Shown here piece by piece: positions 42,194 to 49,797 of a stretch of 64,000 nucleotides of DNA (positions are counted from its first letter, which is position 1; each line of letters starts with the position of its first letter). The position numbers and the translations under genes were made by a program. The notes beneath the pieces were generated by a model, which was not told the DNA's origin, did no database searches, and saw only the letters and a program-made list of their open reading frames with translations. The stretch covers positions 186,001 to 250,000 of the forward strand of contig NZ_BSSM01000011.1 in NCBI RefSeq assembly GCF_030269125.1. The letters are read 5' to 3'. This DNA comes from Streptomyces hygroscopicus subsp. hygroscopicus. GTDB lineage: Bacteria; Actinomycetota; Actinomycetes; Streptomycetales; Streptomycetaceae.

Positions 42194-43167
42194 CGGACGG
42201 GCTCCCGGCGCAGCACCCGGAACCGGCGGGTGGTGGTGAAACCGGCCGCGCGGTAGAGACGGCCCGCCGCGGACCGCTCGCCGGTCCACAGGAACCACGC
42301 TCCGTGCGCGCCGCCCGCCCGCATCCGCTCCAGGACCAGATGGAGCAGCACCGTGCCGAGCCCGGTGCCGCGCATCTCCTCCAGCACCCCGAACGGCCCG
42401 AACCGCTCGGCCCTCGACTCGTACGCCCCGTGCATCGCCCAGCCCACCAGCCGCCCCGCGGGCTCCCGGGCGACCACGATCCGGTCCAACGGGGTGCCCG
42501 CGGCCAGGCACTCCCGGATCGCGCGCGCCCAGTCCGGGTTGAAGCGGTTCCCGGCGAGCGCGATCAGCTCCACCAGGTCGTCGTCGGCCGGGGTGGTGAA
42601 CCGGAAGCCCCGGTAGGTCAGTTCGTCCCGGCGCCGGGCCACGGCCTCCGGCATGCGGTGGCCGACGAGGGACCGGTCCATCGCCGCCGCCTCGTACAGC
42701 GTCCGGAAGCCGAGCGAGCCGAGGAGCTCCGCCGCCTCCGGGTAGGTCTCGGCGTCCAGTCCGGGAAGGAGGTAGTTCGGGGTGTACGAGGAGAAGTCCA
42801 CGGTGGTACGGCCGTGCGCGCCCAGCCAGCCGAGGGCGTCGGTCAGCAGCAGCCGGCCGAGCCCCTGTCCGCGCGCGGCCGGGTCGACGAAGAAGAACGG
42901 GATCCATCCCTGCTCCGGTTCCAGGTCGGTGCCGCTCATCGGGGTCAGCCGACGCACCGCGTAGGCGGCGCCGGTCAGGCGCCCGTCGGTCACCGCGACG
43001 CGCAGGCCCTCCGGGTCGAAGTTGGCGTCGAGCAGCACGAGGGAGCGGAAACGGTCCGGGGTGATCGGATCGGCGGGCGCGCTCCGGCACCAGGCGGCCA
43101 CGAGCGGCGGCCCGTCACCCGCTCTGAAGCCGCGGATCTCCGTTCCCGAGACGGGAGTTGATGTCAT
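42190..43167 (-). CDS. Two-domain GNAT N-acetyltransferase
   Basis: 325 aa with two GNAT modules: the first with FFFVDPAARGQGLGRLLLTD at about residues 95-115, the second with FGVLEEMRGTGLGTVLLHLV at about 260-280. Both have the R/Q-x-x-G-x-G/A acetyl-CoA loop. Similar tandem layout is found in mycothiol synthase, but nothing here proves that activity. It lies between NamZ and the binding protein in one operon, suggesting acetylation of an imported amino sugar or peptide, an inference. Confidence 0.85.
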   Translation of the reverse strand: MTSTPVSGTEIRGFRAGDGPPLVAAWCRSAPADPITPDRFRSLVLLDANFDPEGLRVAVTDGRLTGAAYAVRRLTPMSGTDLEPEQGWIPFFFVDPAARGQGLGRLLLTDALGWLGAHGRTTVDFSSYTPNYLLPGLDAETYPEAAELLGSLGFRTLYEAAAMDRSLVGHRMPEAVARRRDELTYRGFRFTTPADDDLVELIALAGNRFNPDWARAIRECLAAGTPLDRIVVAREPAGRLVGWAMHGAYESRAERFGPFGVLEEMRGTGLGTVLLHLVLERMRAGGAHGAWFLWTGERSAAGRLYRAAGFTTTRRFRVLRREPVR

Positions 43168-43197
43168 CGACGGGGTCGTCCTTCCCGGCGGGCCGGC

Positions 43198-44370
43198 TCA
43201 GGGGTACAGCAGCACGTCCTCGCCCGCCCACGCGCCCGGCGGCGCGGGCGGGTCGCACAGCGGCAGCGGGTCCCCGCCCGCGTCGACGACGCGCCGGAGC
43301 CGGTCGGAGCCCCAGAGCAGGTCGATGAAGTGCCCGCCGCCCGCGGTGCGGTGCCAGGCGAAGTCGTCCGGATACAGCCGCCGCAGTGTGGCGAGCATGG
43401 CGACGGCGGTGCGCACGGGCCGGAACGCGGTGCGGTCGCTGACATGGAGCTGGACCCCGCGCAGCCGCTTTCCGGCGTGCTCGTGGAAGGTCGGGACATA
43501 GTGCAGATCACGGAAGTGCACTCCGGGCAGGGCGAGTTCGGTGAGCGAGGGCGCGAACCGGGCGTCGAGGTAGGGGGCGCCGACGATCTCGAAGGGCTGG
43601 GTGGTGCCACGGCCCTCGGACAGGTTCGTGCCCTCGAAGAGGCAGGTGCCGGGGTAGACGAGGGCGGTGGCGGGGGTCGGCATGTTCGGGGAGGGCGCGA
43701 CCCAGGGCAGGCCGGTGGCCCCCGCGTCCATGGCGCGCCGCCAGCCCCGCGCCTCGATCACCACCAACTCGGCCGGGGAGCCCGCGCGTCGCGGCACGGC
43801 CTCGACATTGAAGTACAGGGCGAGTTCGCCGGCGGTGAGGCCGTGCCGGACGGGGACCGGGACCCGCCCGACGAAGCTCGCCCACGCCGGGTCGAGCAGC
43901 GGACCCTCACTGACGAGGCCGCCGAGGGGGTTCGGCCGGTCGGCGACCACGAACCGCACACCGGTACGGGCCGCGGAGACCATCAGGTCGAACATGGTCC
44001 AGACGTACGTGTAGAACCTGGCCCCGACGTCCTGGAGGTCGTACACGAGGACGTCGACCCCACTGTCGGTCAGCAGCTTGTCGAGACGCTCCCCGTCGCA
44101 GCGGTACGTGTCGTACACCGGCAGCCCGGTTCCGGCTTCCGCGCCCCCGCCCTCTCCGGCCTGCCCGCTCCCGTCCACCCCGTGCTCGGGCGCGAACAAC
44201 GCGACCAGCCGCACGCCCGCCGCCGCCAACGCGGGCGCGGACGGCCGCAGATCGGGCAGCACGCCGGTGTGATTGCCGACCAGCCCGACCCGCCCGGCCC
44301 CGACGAGACCCGGCGTCGCGCACAGCCGCGCGACCCCGGTCCGCACCGCGCCACGTCCGTCCGCGTTCAT
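43198..44370 (-). CDS. DUF1343 exo-beta-N-acetylmuramidase (NamZ family)
   Basis: 390 aa. DUF1343/NamZ enzymes, typified by B. subtilis YbbC, release MurNAc from the non-reducing end of peptidoglycan fragments. Conserved blocks are visible: GLVGNHTG, LFAPEHGVDG, LVYDLQDVGARFYTYVW, VADRPNPLGG, PSPNMPT and FEGTNLSEGRGT. There is no signal peptide from the ATG at 44370, so the enzyme is probably cytosolic, unlike the secreted Bacillus form. A longer start upstream (MTPNSPICLYISDHR) does not add one either. First gene of the ABC operon; a palindrome lies 119 bases upstream. Confidence 0.88.
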   Translation of the reverse strand: MNADGRGAVRTGVARLCATPGLVGAGRVGLVGNHTGVLPDLRPSAPALAAAGVRLVALFAPEHGVDGSGQAGEGGGAEAGTGLPVYDTYRCDGERLDKLLTDSGVDVLVYDLQDVGARFYTYVWTMFDLMVSAARTGVRFVVADRPNPLGGLVSEGPLLDPAWASFVGRVPVPVRHGLTAGELALYFNVEAVPRRAGSPAELVVIEARGWRRAMDAGATGLPWVAPSPNMPTPATALVYPGTCLFEGTNLSEGRGTTQPFEIVGAPYLDARFAPSLTELALPGVHFRDLHYVPTFHEHAGKRLRGVQLHVSDRTAFRPVRTAVAMLATLRRLYPDDFAWHRTAGGGHFIDLLWGSDRLRRVVDAGGDPLPLCDPPAPPGAWAGEDVLLYP

Positions 44371-44488
44371 CCCTTGCCCGTCTGCCGGCGACCTCTCGAA
44401 ACGGTGGTCCGAAATGTACAGGCATATAGGGGAGTTTGGTGTCATTGGCGGGCGGTCGAGGTCGGCGGCGGTCGCGGAGGAGTGGGTT

Positions 44489-44502
44489 TTGAACGCGTTC
44501 AA
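44489..44502. promoter_or_regulatory. 14-bp palindrome upstream of namZ operon
   Basis: TTGAACGCGTTCAA is a perfect palindrome of the size and central CG typical for LacI-family or similar sugar-responsive regulators. It lies between the divergent namZ operon and a small membrane-protein gene. No regulator gene for it is nearby. A second 10-bp palindrome, AGCGTACGCT, lies four bases away at 44506-44515. Confidence 0.7.
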
Positions 44503-44521
44503 TTAAGCGTACGCTCTTCGC

Positions 44522-45046
44522 ATGAGCGACAGAGCCGCCCTCCTGAAGGGCATTCGCGGCTGGCTGGTCTTCTTCGTGGTGTGCCTCGTGCTCAGCGGGG
44601 CCACGGCCTTTCCGCTGGTCCATGAACTGCACTGGACGGAAAGCACGTTGAGGGCGATGGGGGTACCGGACCGGCTGCCCGGGTTGATGGGGTGGATCGT
44701 GCGGGTGCGGGACGGGCTCGACGCCGTCGACGAGAAGTACCCGTTCGTGCTGTACGGCACCGACTGGCTGGCGTTCGCCCATCTCGTCATCGCGGTCGCC
44801 TTCTACGGCCCGTACCGCGACCCGGTGCGCAACATCTGGGTGATCGAGTTCGGCATGATCGCCTGCGCCGGCATCATCCCGCTCGCCCTCGTCTGCGGCC
44901 CGGTCCGGGGCATACCGTTCTGGTGGAGCCTGATCGACATGTCGTTCGGCGTCTTCGGGGTGATCCCGCTGTACGTCGTCCGCGAGAAGATCAAGCGTCT
45001 GGAGGCGCTGACCCGTTCCGACGTCCTTGCCGCCACGGCCGTCTGA
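44522..45046 (+). CDS. Small integral membrane protein of unknown function
   Basis: 174 aa with four predicted membrane helices: about residues 13-33, 81-98, 107-125 and 130-152. It starts at the ATG at 44522, with TACGCT six bases before it as a possible leaderless -10. I do not recognise a family. It is divergent from the namZ operon and shares the palindrome region with it. The stop codon lies inside a CACGGCC/GGCCGTG hairpin. Confidence 0.75.
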   Translation: MSDRAALLKGIRGWLVFFVVCLVLSGATAFPLVHELHWTESTLRAMGVPDRLPGLMGWIVRVRDGLDAVDEKYPFVLYGTDWLAFAHLVIAVAFYGPYRDPVRNIWVIEFGMIACAGIIPLALVCGPVRGIPFWWSLIDMSFGVFGVIPLYVVREKIKRLEALTRSDVLAATAV

Positions 45047-45054
45047 GGGCCGTG
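45034..45054 (+). terminator. Hairpin over the stop of the membrane-protein gene
   Basis: CACGGCC and GGCCGTG make a 7-bp stem with a seven-base loop holding the TGA stop. It may act as a terminator, though short. Confidence 0.5.
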
Positions 45055-45439
45055 AGCACGATCAGCGGGGCTGACGGCGATCGTCGGTCCGCTCGACTCG
45101 CCGTCGGCGTCCGTGGCTCCGACCGGGAAGCGAGGGTACGCGCAGGACTCGATGCCGTGCGCGGCGATCCCGGCAGGCAGTTCCGGACCGGCCGGTCGAG
45201 GACGATCCGCCCGTCGCCCGTCGCCCGTCGCCCGTCGCCCGTCGCCCGTCGCCCGTCGCCCGTCACCCGTCGCCCGTCGGTGGGGGACCCCGGTGAGCGA
45301 GGCCCTCGTGGCGGCCGTGCCGGGACCCGCCGTGCGGTGGGGCGTCCCCGGTCTTCCGGGCAGGGCCGGCGCGGCCGGGCGGGGGCGGGGAGCCCGCGCG
45401 CGTCCCCGTGCCGCGCCGCCGCACTCACCGCGTCCGCCC
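45055..45439. other. Intergenic region with heptamer repeats
   Basis: About 385 bases between convergent genes. No gene is supported. The notable content is a run of ten 7-bp repeats at 45210-45279. The flanks are Gly/Arg-coding in several frames and look neutral. Confidence 0.6.
45210..45279. repeat. Ten tandem copies of the heptamer CCCGTCG
   Basis: Ten consecutive 7-bp units, identical except the eighth, which reads CCCGTCA. Because 7 is not a multiple of 3 the array cannot encode a simple peptide repeat and would shift frame with each change in copy number. Confidence 0.93.
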
Positions 45440-46132
45440 CTAGAGGGAGCGCAGGCCGTGCAGGACGTCGATGCGGTTCGTCGTGATCGAGTCGACACCC
45501 AGCTCCAGCAGCCGGCGCAGCGAGCGCCGGGTGTCCGGCGTCCAGACGGAGACCAGCTGACCGTCGCGGTGGACACGGGCGATCAGGTCCCGGTCGACCA
45601 GGGGGAAGCGGTAGTTGAGCCAGCGGGGGGCGATCGCGGCCAGCAGCGCGGGGCGGGGCGGGGCCAGCGTCGTCCAGGTGAGGGCGATCTCCGCGGCCGG
45701 GTCGGCGGCGCGCACGGTGAGCATCGCCTCCGCGCCCGCGCTGTAGTACACCCGGTCCCCGGCGCCGCTCTGCCGGACCACGTCCAGGATCCGTACCATC
45801 GTCCGCCGGGTCACCGGCCCGCACAGGTCCACCATCACCCGGCTGTCACCCGTCGCCGAAAGCGCCTGCGCCAGCGTCGGCACCCGGCCGTCGGTGAGCC
45901 CGCGCACCTCCTCGGCGGACAGCCGGCTCAGCGGCCGTTCGACGCCCCACAGCCGTTCGAGCGTGTCGTCGTGCAGCAGCACGGGCACGCCGTCGCGGGT
46001 GAGCCGAACGTCGAACTCGACCGCGTCCGCGCCCCGGTCGAGCGCGGAACGCAGCGAGTCGAGGGTGTTCTCGCGGAAGCGGTAGGGGTCGCCGCGGTGG
46101 GCCACGGCGGTCACGGTCTGCATGGCCCCCAT
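45440..46132 (-). CDS. Glycerophosphodiester phosphodiesterase
   Basis: 230 aa GDPD enzyme that splits glycerophosphodiesters to glycerol-3-phosphate and an alcohol. The catalytic motif is AVAHRGDPYRFRENT (H12) with EFDVRLTRDGVPVLLHDDTL holding acidic metal ligands. The C-terminal VSVWTPDTRRSLRRLLELGV is typical. No signal peptide, so cytosolic. It follows the adenosine deaminase gene on the same strand with a 24-base gap. Confidence 0.92.
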   Translation of the reverse strand: MGAMQTVTAVAHRGDPYRFRENTLDSLRSALDRGADAVEFDVRLTRDGVPVLLHDDTLERLWGVERPLSRLSAEEVRGLTDGRVPTLAQALSATGDSRVMVDLCGPVTRRTMVRILDVVRQSGAGDRVYYSAGAEAMLTVRAADPAAEIALTWTTLAPPRPALLAAIAPRWLNYRFPLVDRDLIARVHRDGQLVSVWTPDTRRSLRRLLELGVDSITTNRIDVLHGLRSL

Positions 46133-46156
46133 TGTGGTACCCCCTCGTGACGCGGC

Positions 46157-47224
46157 TCAGCCGTCCAGTCGGCCGGCGGTGTACGCGTCGATCTCCGCCG
46201 TGATCCGTGCCTTGCCCGCCGGGTCCAGGAAGGACGCCTCCACGGCGTTCTTGGCGAGGTCCGCGATGCCGCGCTCGTCCAGGTCGAGGAGGCGGGCGGC
46301 CACCGCGTACTCGTTGTTGAGGTCGGTGCCGAACATCGGCGGGTCGTCGGAGTTGATCGTGATCAGCACCCCGGCCCGTGCGAACTCCTTGATCGGGTGC
46401 TCGTTCAGGGTGCGGACGGCGCGGGTGGCGATGTTGGAGGTCGGGCAGACCTCCAGCGGGATGCGCCGTTCGGCGAGGTGGGCGAGCAGCGCCGGGTCCT
46501 GCGCGGAGCTGGTGCCGTGCCCGATGCGTTCGGCGCCCAGCTCTTCGAGGGCGTCCCACACCGACTGCGGCCCCGTGGTCTCGCCGGAGTGCGGCACGGA
46601 GTGCAGGCCGGCCGCGATGGCCTGGTCGAAGAACGGCTTGAACTGCGGGCGCGGCACGCCGATCTCGGGCCCGCCGAGCCCGAACGACACCAGGCCCTCC
46701 GGGCGGATCCGGTCGTCGGTGGCGAGCCGTACGGTCTCCTCCGCGGACCGCAGGCCGGCCTCCCCGGGGATGTCGAAGCACCAGCGCAGTACGGTGCCGA
46801 ACTCGGCCTCGGCGCACTTGCGGGCGTCCTCGATCGCGGCCATGAAGGCGTGCTCGTCGATGCCGCGCCGGGTGGAGGAGAACGGCGTGAGGGTCAGCTC
46901 GGCGTAGCGGACCTGCTGGCGGGCCAGGTCGCGGGCCACCTCGTAGGTGAGCAGCCGGACGTCCTCCGGGGTGCGGATCAGGTCGACCACCGACAGGTAC
47001 ACCTCGATGAAGTGTGCGAAGTCGGTGAAGGTGAAGTACTCGGCGAGGGCCTCGGGATCGGTGGGCACCTTGGAGTCGCGGTGGCGCGCGGCCAGCTCGG
47101 AGACGATCCGGGGGGAGGCGGAGCCCACGTGGTGGACGTGCAGTTCGGCCTTGGGCAGTCCGGCGATGAAGGAGCGCAGGTCGCGGTCGGCTGTGCCGGC
47201 GGCGGGTACGGAGCTGTCGGTCAA
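46157..47224 (-). CDS. Adenosine deaminase family protein
   Basis: 355 aa. Deaminates adenosine or a related purine. Zinc ligands and catalytic residues are visible: LPKAELHVHHVGS (H29, H31), LHSVPHSGETTG, RIGHGTS and INSDDPPMFGT. The usual HxHxDG reads HVHHVGS, a variant I associate with actinomycete members, so the exact substrate is unsure. The start is a TTG at 47224 with GGAGGA four to five bases upstream; no ATG or GTG fits. It begins a two-gene unit with the phosphodiesterase. Confidence 0.9.
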   Translation of the reverse strand: MTDSSVPAAGTADRDLRSFIAGLPKAELHVHHVGSASPRIVSELAARHRDSKVPTDPEALAEYFTFTDFAHFIEVYLSVVDLIRTPEDVRLLTYEVARDLARQQVRYAELTLTPFSSTRRGIDEHAFMAAIEDARKCAEAEFGTVLRWCFDIPGEAGLRSAEETVRLATDDRIRPEGLVSFGLGGPEIGVPRPQFKPFFDQAIAAGLHSVPHSGETTGPQSVWDALEELGAERIGHGTSSAQDPALLAHLAERRIPLEVCPTSNIATRAVRTLNEHPIKEFARAGVLITINSDDPPMFGTDLNNEYAVAARLLDLDERGIADLAKNAVEASFLDPAGKARITAEIDAYTAGRLDG

Positions 47225-48143
47225 GGGGTCCTCCCCGGAAAGGGCGCCGACGGGCCCTCGGGGGCGCGGCGCGGGTGATCGGCTGATCGTCACAGGCCAT
47301 CGTAGGCGGGCGGGAACAGCGGAGGCGGCGAGGGCAGCCGCGGGGCCGGCGGGGTCTTCGGCGGGTGGCGGGCCTGGGCGGGAAAGAGGGGCGCGGAGTG
47401 GCCGCGGCCCGCCGACGTCGCCGCCCTGTTCCGCGCCGCCCCGCCACCGGAACCCGTCACGACCGCACCGCTCCACCGGGCCCGCCACGTCACCTCTCGC
47501 CCGCGTCGCCCCGGACCCGCCCCGGCCGCACCCCTCCCAGACCGCCGTCCCACCAGGGCCCGCCGTCCCCGGTGTCCCTTCCGCCCCGGCCGCTCCGTGG
47601 TGGGACCGGTGGCGTGGGAGGGGTGGGTCCTGGCGGCACGGTGGTGCGCGAGGGGGCCCGCGCGGGCGGTGGTGCGGGAGGGGAGAAGCGGCGGGCCGCG
47701 GTGGCCGGGTGGCGGGCGTGGCGGGTCCCGCCCGACGGCCTGCCGGCCGGGGATGCGCCGCGCGCCCTCCTGGCCTCGCTCCCGGAGCCGGCGTACACCG
47801 CGGTTCCCGACATGCTCGCGGGGCGCCACCCGCCGGACGCGTTCGCCGAGCCATGGCCCCCGGGAGGCGGCGGACCGGGTGGCGGGCACCAGGGCCGGCA
47901 CCGGCCGGTCGGGGCTTCAGCGGCCGGCCGTCACCTCCCGCGGCAGCATCCCGGACCGAGGTCTGCCTCGGGGTCATGTGCCACCGCCCCGCCGGAGGCC
48001 GCCCGGCCGGACCCTGCTCCGCCCCTCGGGGGGAGGGGTGGCCGGGGCGGCCTCGTTCACGGGGTGGTGGGGGGGAGGAGGTGGTCGCGGGGCCCGGTGG
48101 CGGGGTGGCGGGACCGGCCGGTCGGGGCGGAGCGGGAAGGCCG
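47225..48143. other. Long intergenic region, possible gene remnant and G-rich tract
   Basis: About 919 bases without a convincing gene. Frames are open on both strands for over 100 codons, but the translations are Arg/Pro/Gly-rich. One plus-strand stretch near 47690-47860 reads like ordinary protein (GDAPRALLASLPEPAYTAVP), so a decayed gene is possible. The last 120 bases (48025-48126) have many runs of three to seven G on the plus strand, capable of G-quadruplex formation. Confidence 0.5.
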
Positions 48144-48149
48144 TAGCAT
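48144..48149 (+). promoter_or_regulatory. Candidate -10 for the DUF4190 gene
   Basis: TAGCAT is a good -10 with transcription starting near 48156. It overlaps an ATG at 48148, which therefore cannot be the start codon and supports the GTG at 48181. No clear -35 is visible in the G-rich DNA upstream. Confidence 0.45.
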
Positions 48150-48180
48150 GGCGGCACGAACGACCGAGGGGGAAGTACGC

Positions 48181-48927
48181 GTGTCAGACGGAACGCAGTC
48201 GAGTGGGGCGGCCGGCGGCGGCCACGACCCGTGGGCGCCGCCCGAGCAGCGGCTGTCGCTGGACAAGAACCAGCCCACCGCACCGGGCGTGGGGCAGCCC
48301 CCGGTCCAGCCGCCGTCCGTGCACGACCAGGCCACCGTGACCGACCTGCCGACCGGCGGGTTCGCCCAGCCCGGCTTCGCCCCGCCCGCCCCGCCCGCCG
48401 GGGGCACCCCGGGCTTCGGCGCGCCGGTCCCGGCCCCGCCCGCCTTCGGCGCCCCCGGCACGGGTGACCCGGTGCCGCCCCCGCCGATCGCGCCCACCGG
48501 GCCCGGCGTACCCCCGGTGTCCGCGCCGCCCGCCGGCGGATACGGCTACCCCGGCTACCCGACGGGCAGCTACGGCTGGACCGGCATGCCCATAGCCCCG
48601 CAGAACGGCATGGGCACCGCCGCGATGGTGCTGGGCATCCTGTCCATCTGCCTGTTCTGCCTGTACGGCATCGCCTCCCTGATCCTGGGCATCCTCGCGG
48701 TGGTCTTCGGCGTCAAGGGCCGGCGCCGCGCCGAGCGCGGCGAGGCGACGAACCACGGGCAGGCCCAGGCCGGCCTGATCATGGGCGTCATCGGGATCAT
48801 CGTCGGCGTCGCCGTGATGGTGCTGCTCGCGATCGGCATCACCGCCGCGATCAACGACGACTCGACCAACGACGACCCGTACTACGGCTCCCTCCACGCC
48901 GTCCCGTCGGTGGCGGCGGAGCGCTGA
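48181..48927 (+). CDS. DUF4190 membrane protein with Pro/Gly-rich N-terminus
   Basis: 248 aa. The first 145 residues are low-complexity Pro/Gly/Ala with Tyr (GYGYPGYPTGSYGW) and lie in the cytosol or outside. Two membrane helices follow (AAMVLGILSICLFCLYGIAS, and GLIMGVIGIIVGVAVMVLLA) in the DUF4190 pattern, separated by a basic loop GVKGRRRAERGEATNHGQAQ. No function is established for this abundant Streptomyces family. The GTG at 48181 follows a GAGGGGGA site. Confidence 0.85.
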   Translation: MSDGTQSSGAAGGGHDPWAPPEQRLSLDKNQPTAPGVGQPPVQPPSVHDQATVTDLPTGGFAQPGFAPPAPPAGGTPGFGAPVPAPPAFGAPGTGDPVPPPPIAPTGPGVPPVSAPPAGGYGYPGYPTGSYGWTGMPIAPQNGMGTAAMVLGILSICLFCLYGIASLILGILAVVFGVKGRRRAERGEATNHGQAQAGLIMGVIGIIVGVAVMVLLAIGITAAINDDSTNDDPYYGSLHAVPSVAAER

Positions 48928-48929
48928 TC

Positions 48930-49589
48930 TCACCCGGGGCCGCGCAGTCGGGCCCCGCTCCCCCTCCGGGGCGGACGCTCCGATCCCTGCCCGCCGGACC
49001 GCAGGACGCGGCCCGGCGGGCATCGCCGTACCTGACCCCCCGCCAGCTCCGACCGGGCGGCCATCAGCGCGAAACCCAGCAGGTTCAGCCCCCGCCAGCG
49101 CTCCGGGTCGCCCGCCGCCTCGTCGTCCGCCGTGAGGCCGATGCCCCACACCGAGTCCACCGGGCTCGCCTCGACCAGCACCCGCTCACCCGTGCCCAGC
49201 AGATACGCGCGCAGCGCCTCGTCCGCGGCGAACTTGTGGACGCTGCCCTCGACCACGATCCGGAACCGCTCCCGCTCCCATATCGCCTCGTCGAAGTCGC
49301 GGACCAGGCGCCCCGCCTTCTTGGCCTGCGCGGGATGCGCCGCGGCGAGGACGCGGCGCTCGGCCTCGGGGTCGCCGAACAGCCTGGCCTTGGCCGCCAT
49401 CATCCAGTGCTCCGCCGTCGCGTACCGGATGCCCCCGACCACGAAGGGCGAGGGCCACCACTGGCTCAGACAGCTCGCGCCGATACTGCCGTCCGGCCGC
49501 GGCCGGTGGCCCCAGAAGTGCAGATATTTGATCCGGGACCCCGCCCGGACCTCGTTGACCAGGGATTCCAGGCCATTGATCGTCCCCAT
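48930..49589 (-). CDS. NADAR family protein (YbiA-like N-glycosidase fold)
   Basis: 219 aa. The core has WWPSPFVVGGIRYATAEHWM, KARLFGD and SPVDSVWGIGLTADD, the NADAR signature. Family members cleave N-glycosidic bonds of ADP-ribose or riboflavin intermediates; some counter ADP-ribosylating toxins. The last 35 residues are Arg/Gly-rich and exceed the normal family end, suggesting a 3' frameshift or an added tail. ATG at 49589. No DarT-like toxin or toxin-antitoxin partner adjoins it. Convergent with the DUF4190 gene, two bases apart. Confidence 0.87.
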   Translation of the reverse strand: MGTINGLESLVNEVRAGSRIKYLHFWGHRPRPDGSIGASCLSQWWPSPFVVGGIRYATAEHWMMAAKARLFGDPEAERRVLAAAHPAQAKKAGRLVRDFDEAIWERERFRIVVEGSVHKFAADEALRAYLLGTGERVLVEASPVDSVWGIGLTADDEAAGDPERWRGLNLLGFALMAARSELAGGQVRRCPPGRVLRSGGQGSERPPRRGSGARLRGPG

Positions 49590-49672
49590 GCACGCGAGTC
49601 TGGCACGCACCACTGACACTCCGTCCGGCTTTTCCATGCCCGACTCGACACCTGGTCGACAGATTCCGTCGC

Positions 49673-49710
49673 GTAACCAAAAGGCAACAACGGAATCACT
49701 TGTTGGAGGC
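49673..49710 (+). promoter_or_regulatory. Candidate GlnR-type box array before the polyamine operon
   Basis: GTAAC, GCAAC, ATCAC and GAGGC start 11 bases apart (n6 spacers), like the GlnR consensus gTnAC-n6-GaAAC repeated twice. The first three boxes match four or five of five bases; the fourth matches three. GATTCCGT/ACGGAATC at 49662-49697 overlaps as an inverted repeat. The array ends 88 bases before the dehydrogenase ATG. Confidence 0.5.
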
Positions 49711-49797
49711 TAATGGCTCTGTCAGGATCGGCACTCAAATCGAGCTGGAGCTACGCCACCCGCCCCTGGAACGGGGCGATCGGCGGAGGAGAGCGAC

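Noticed and set aside
43198..44502. A longer NamZ start at the TTG at 44502
   Set aside because: It would start inside the 14-bp palindrome, has no ribosome-binding site and adds no signal peptide.
47597..48340. A 247-codon plus-strand frame across the gene-poor region
   Set aside because: It runs through the DUF4190 gene start in another frame and is rich in Arg, Pro and Gly; no promoter or ribosome-binding site supports it.
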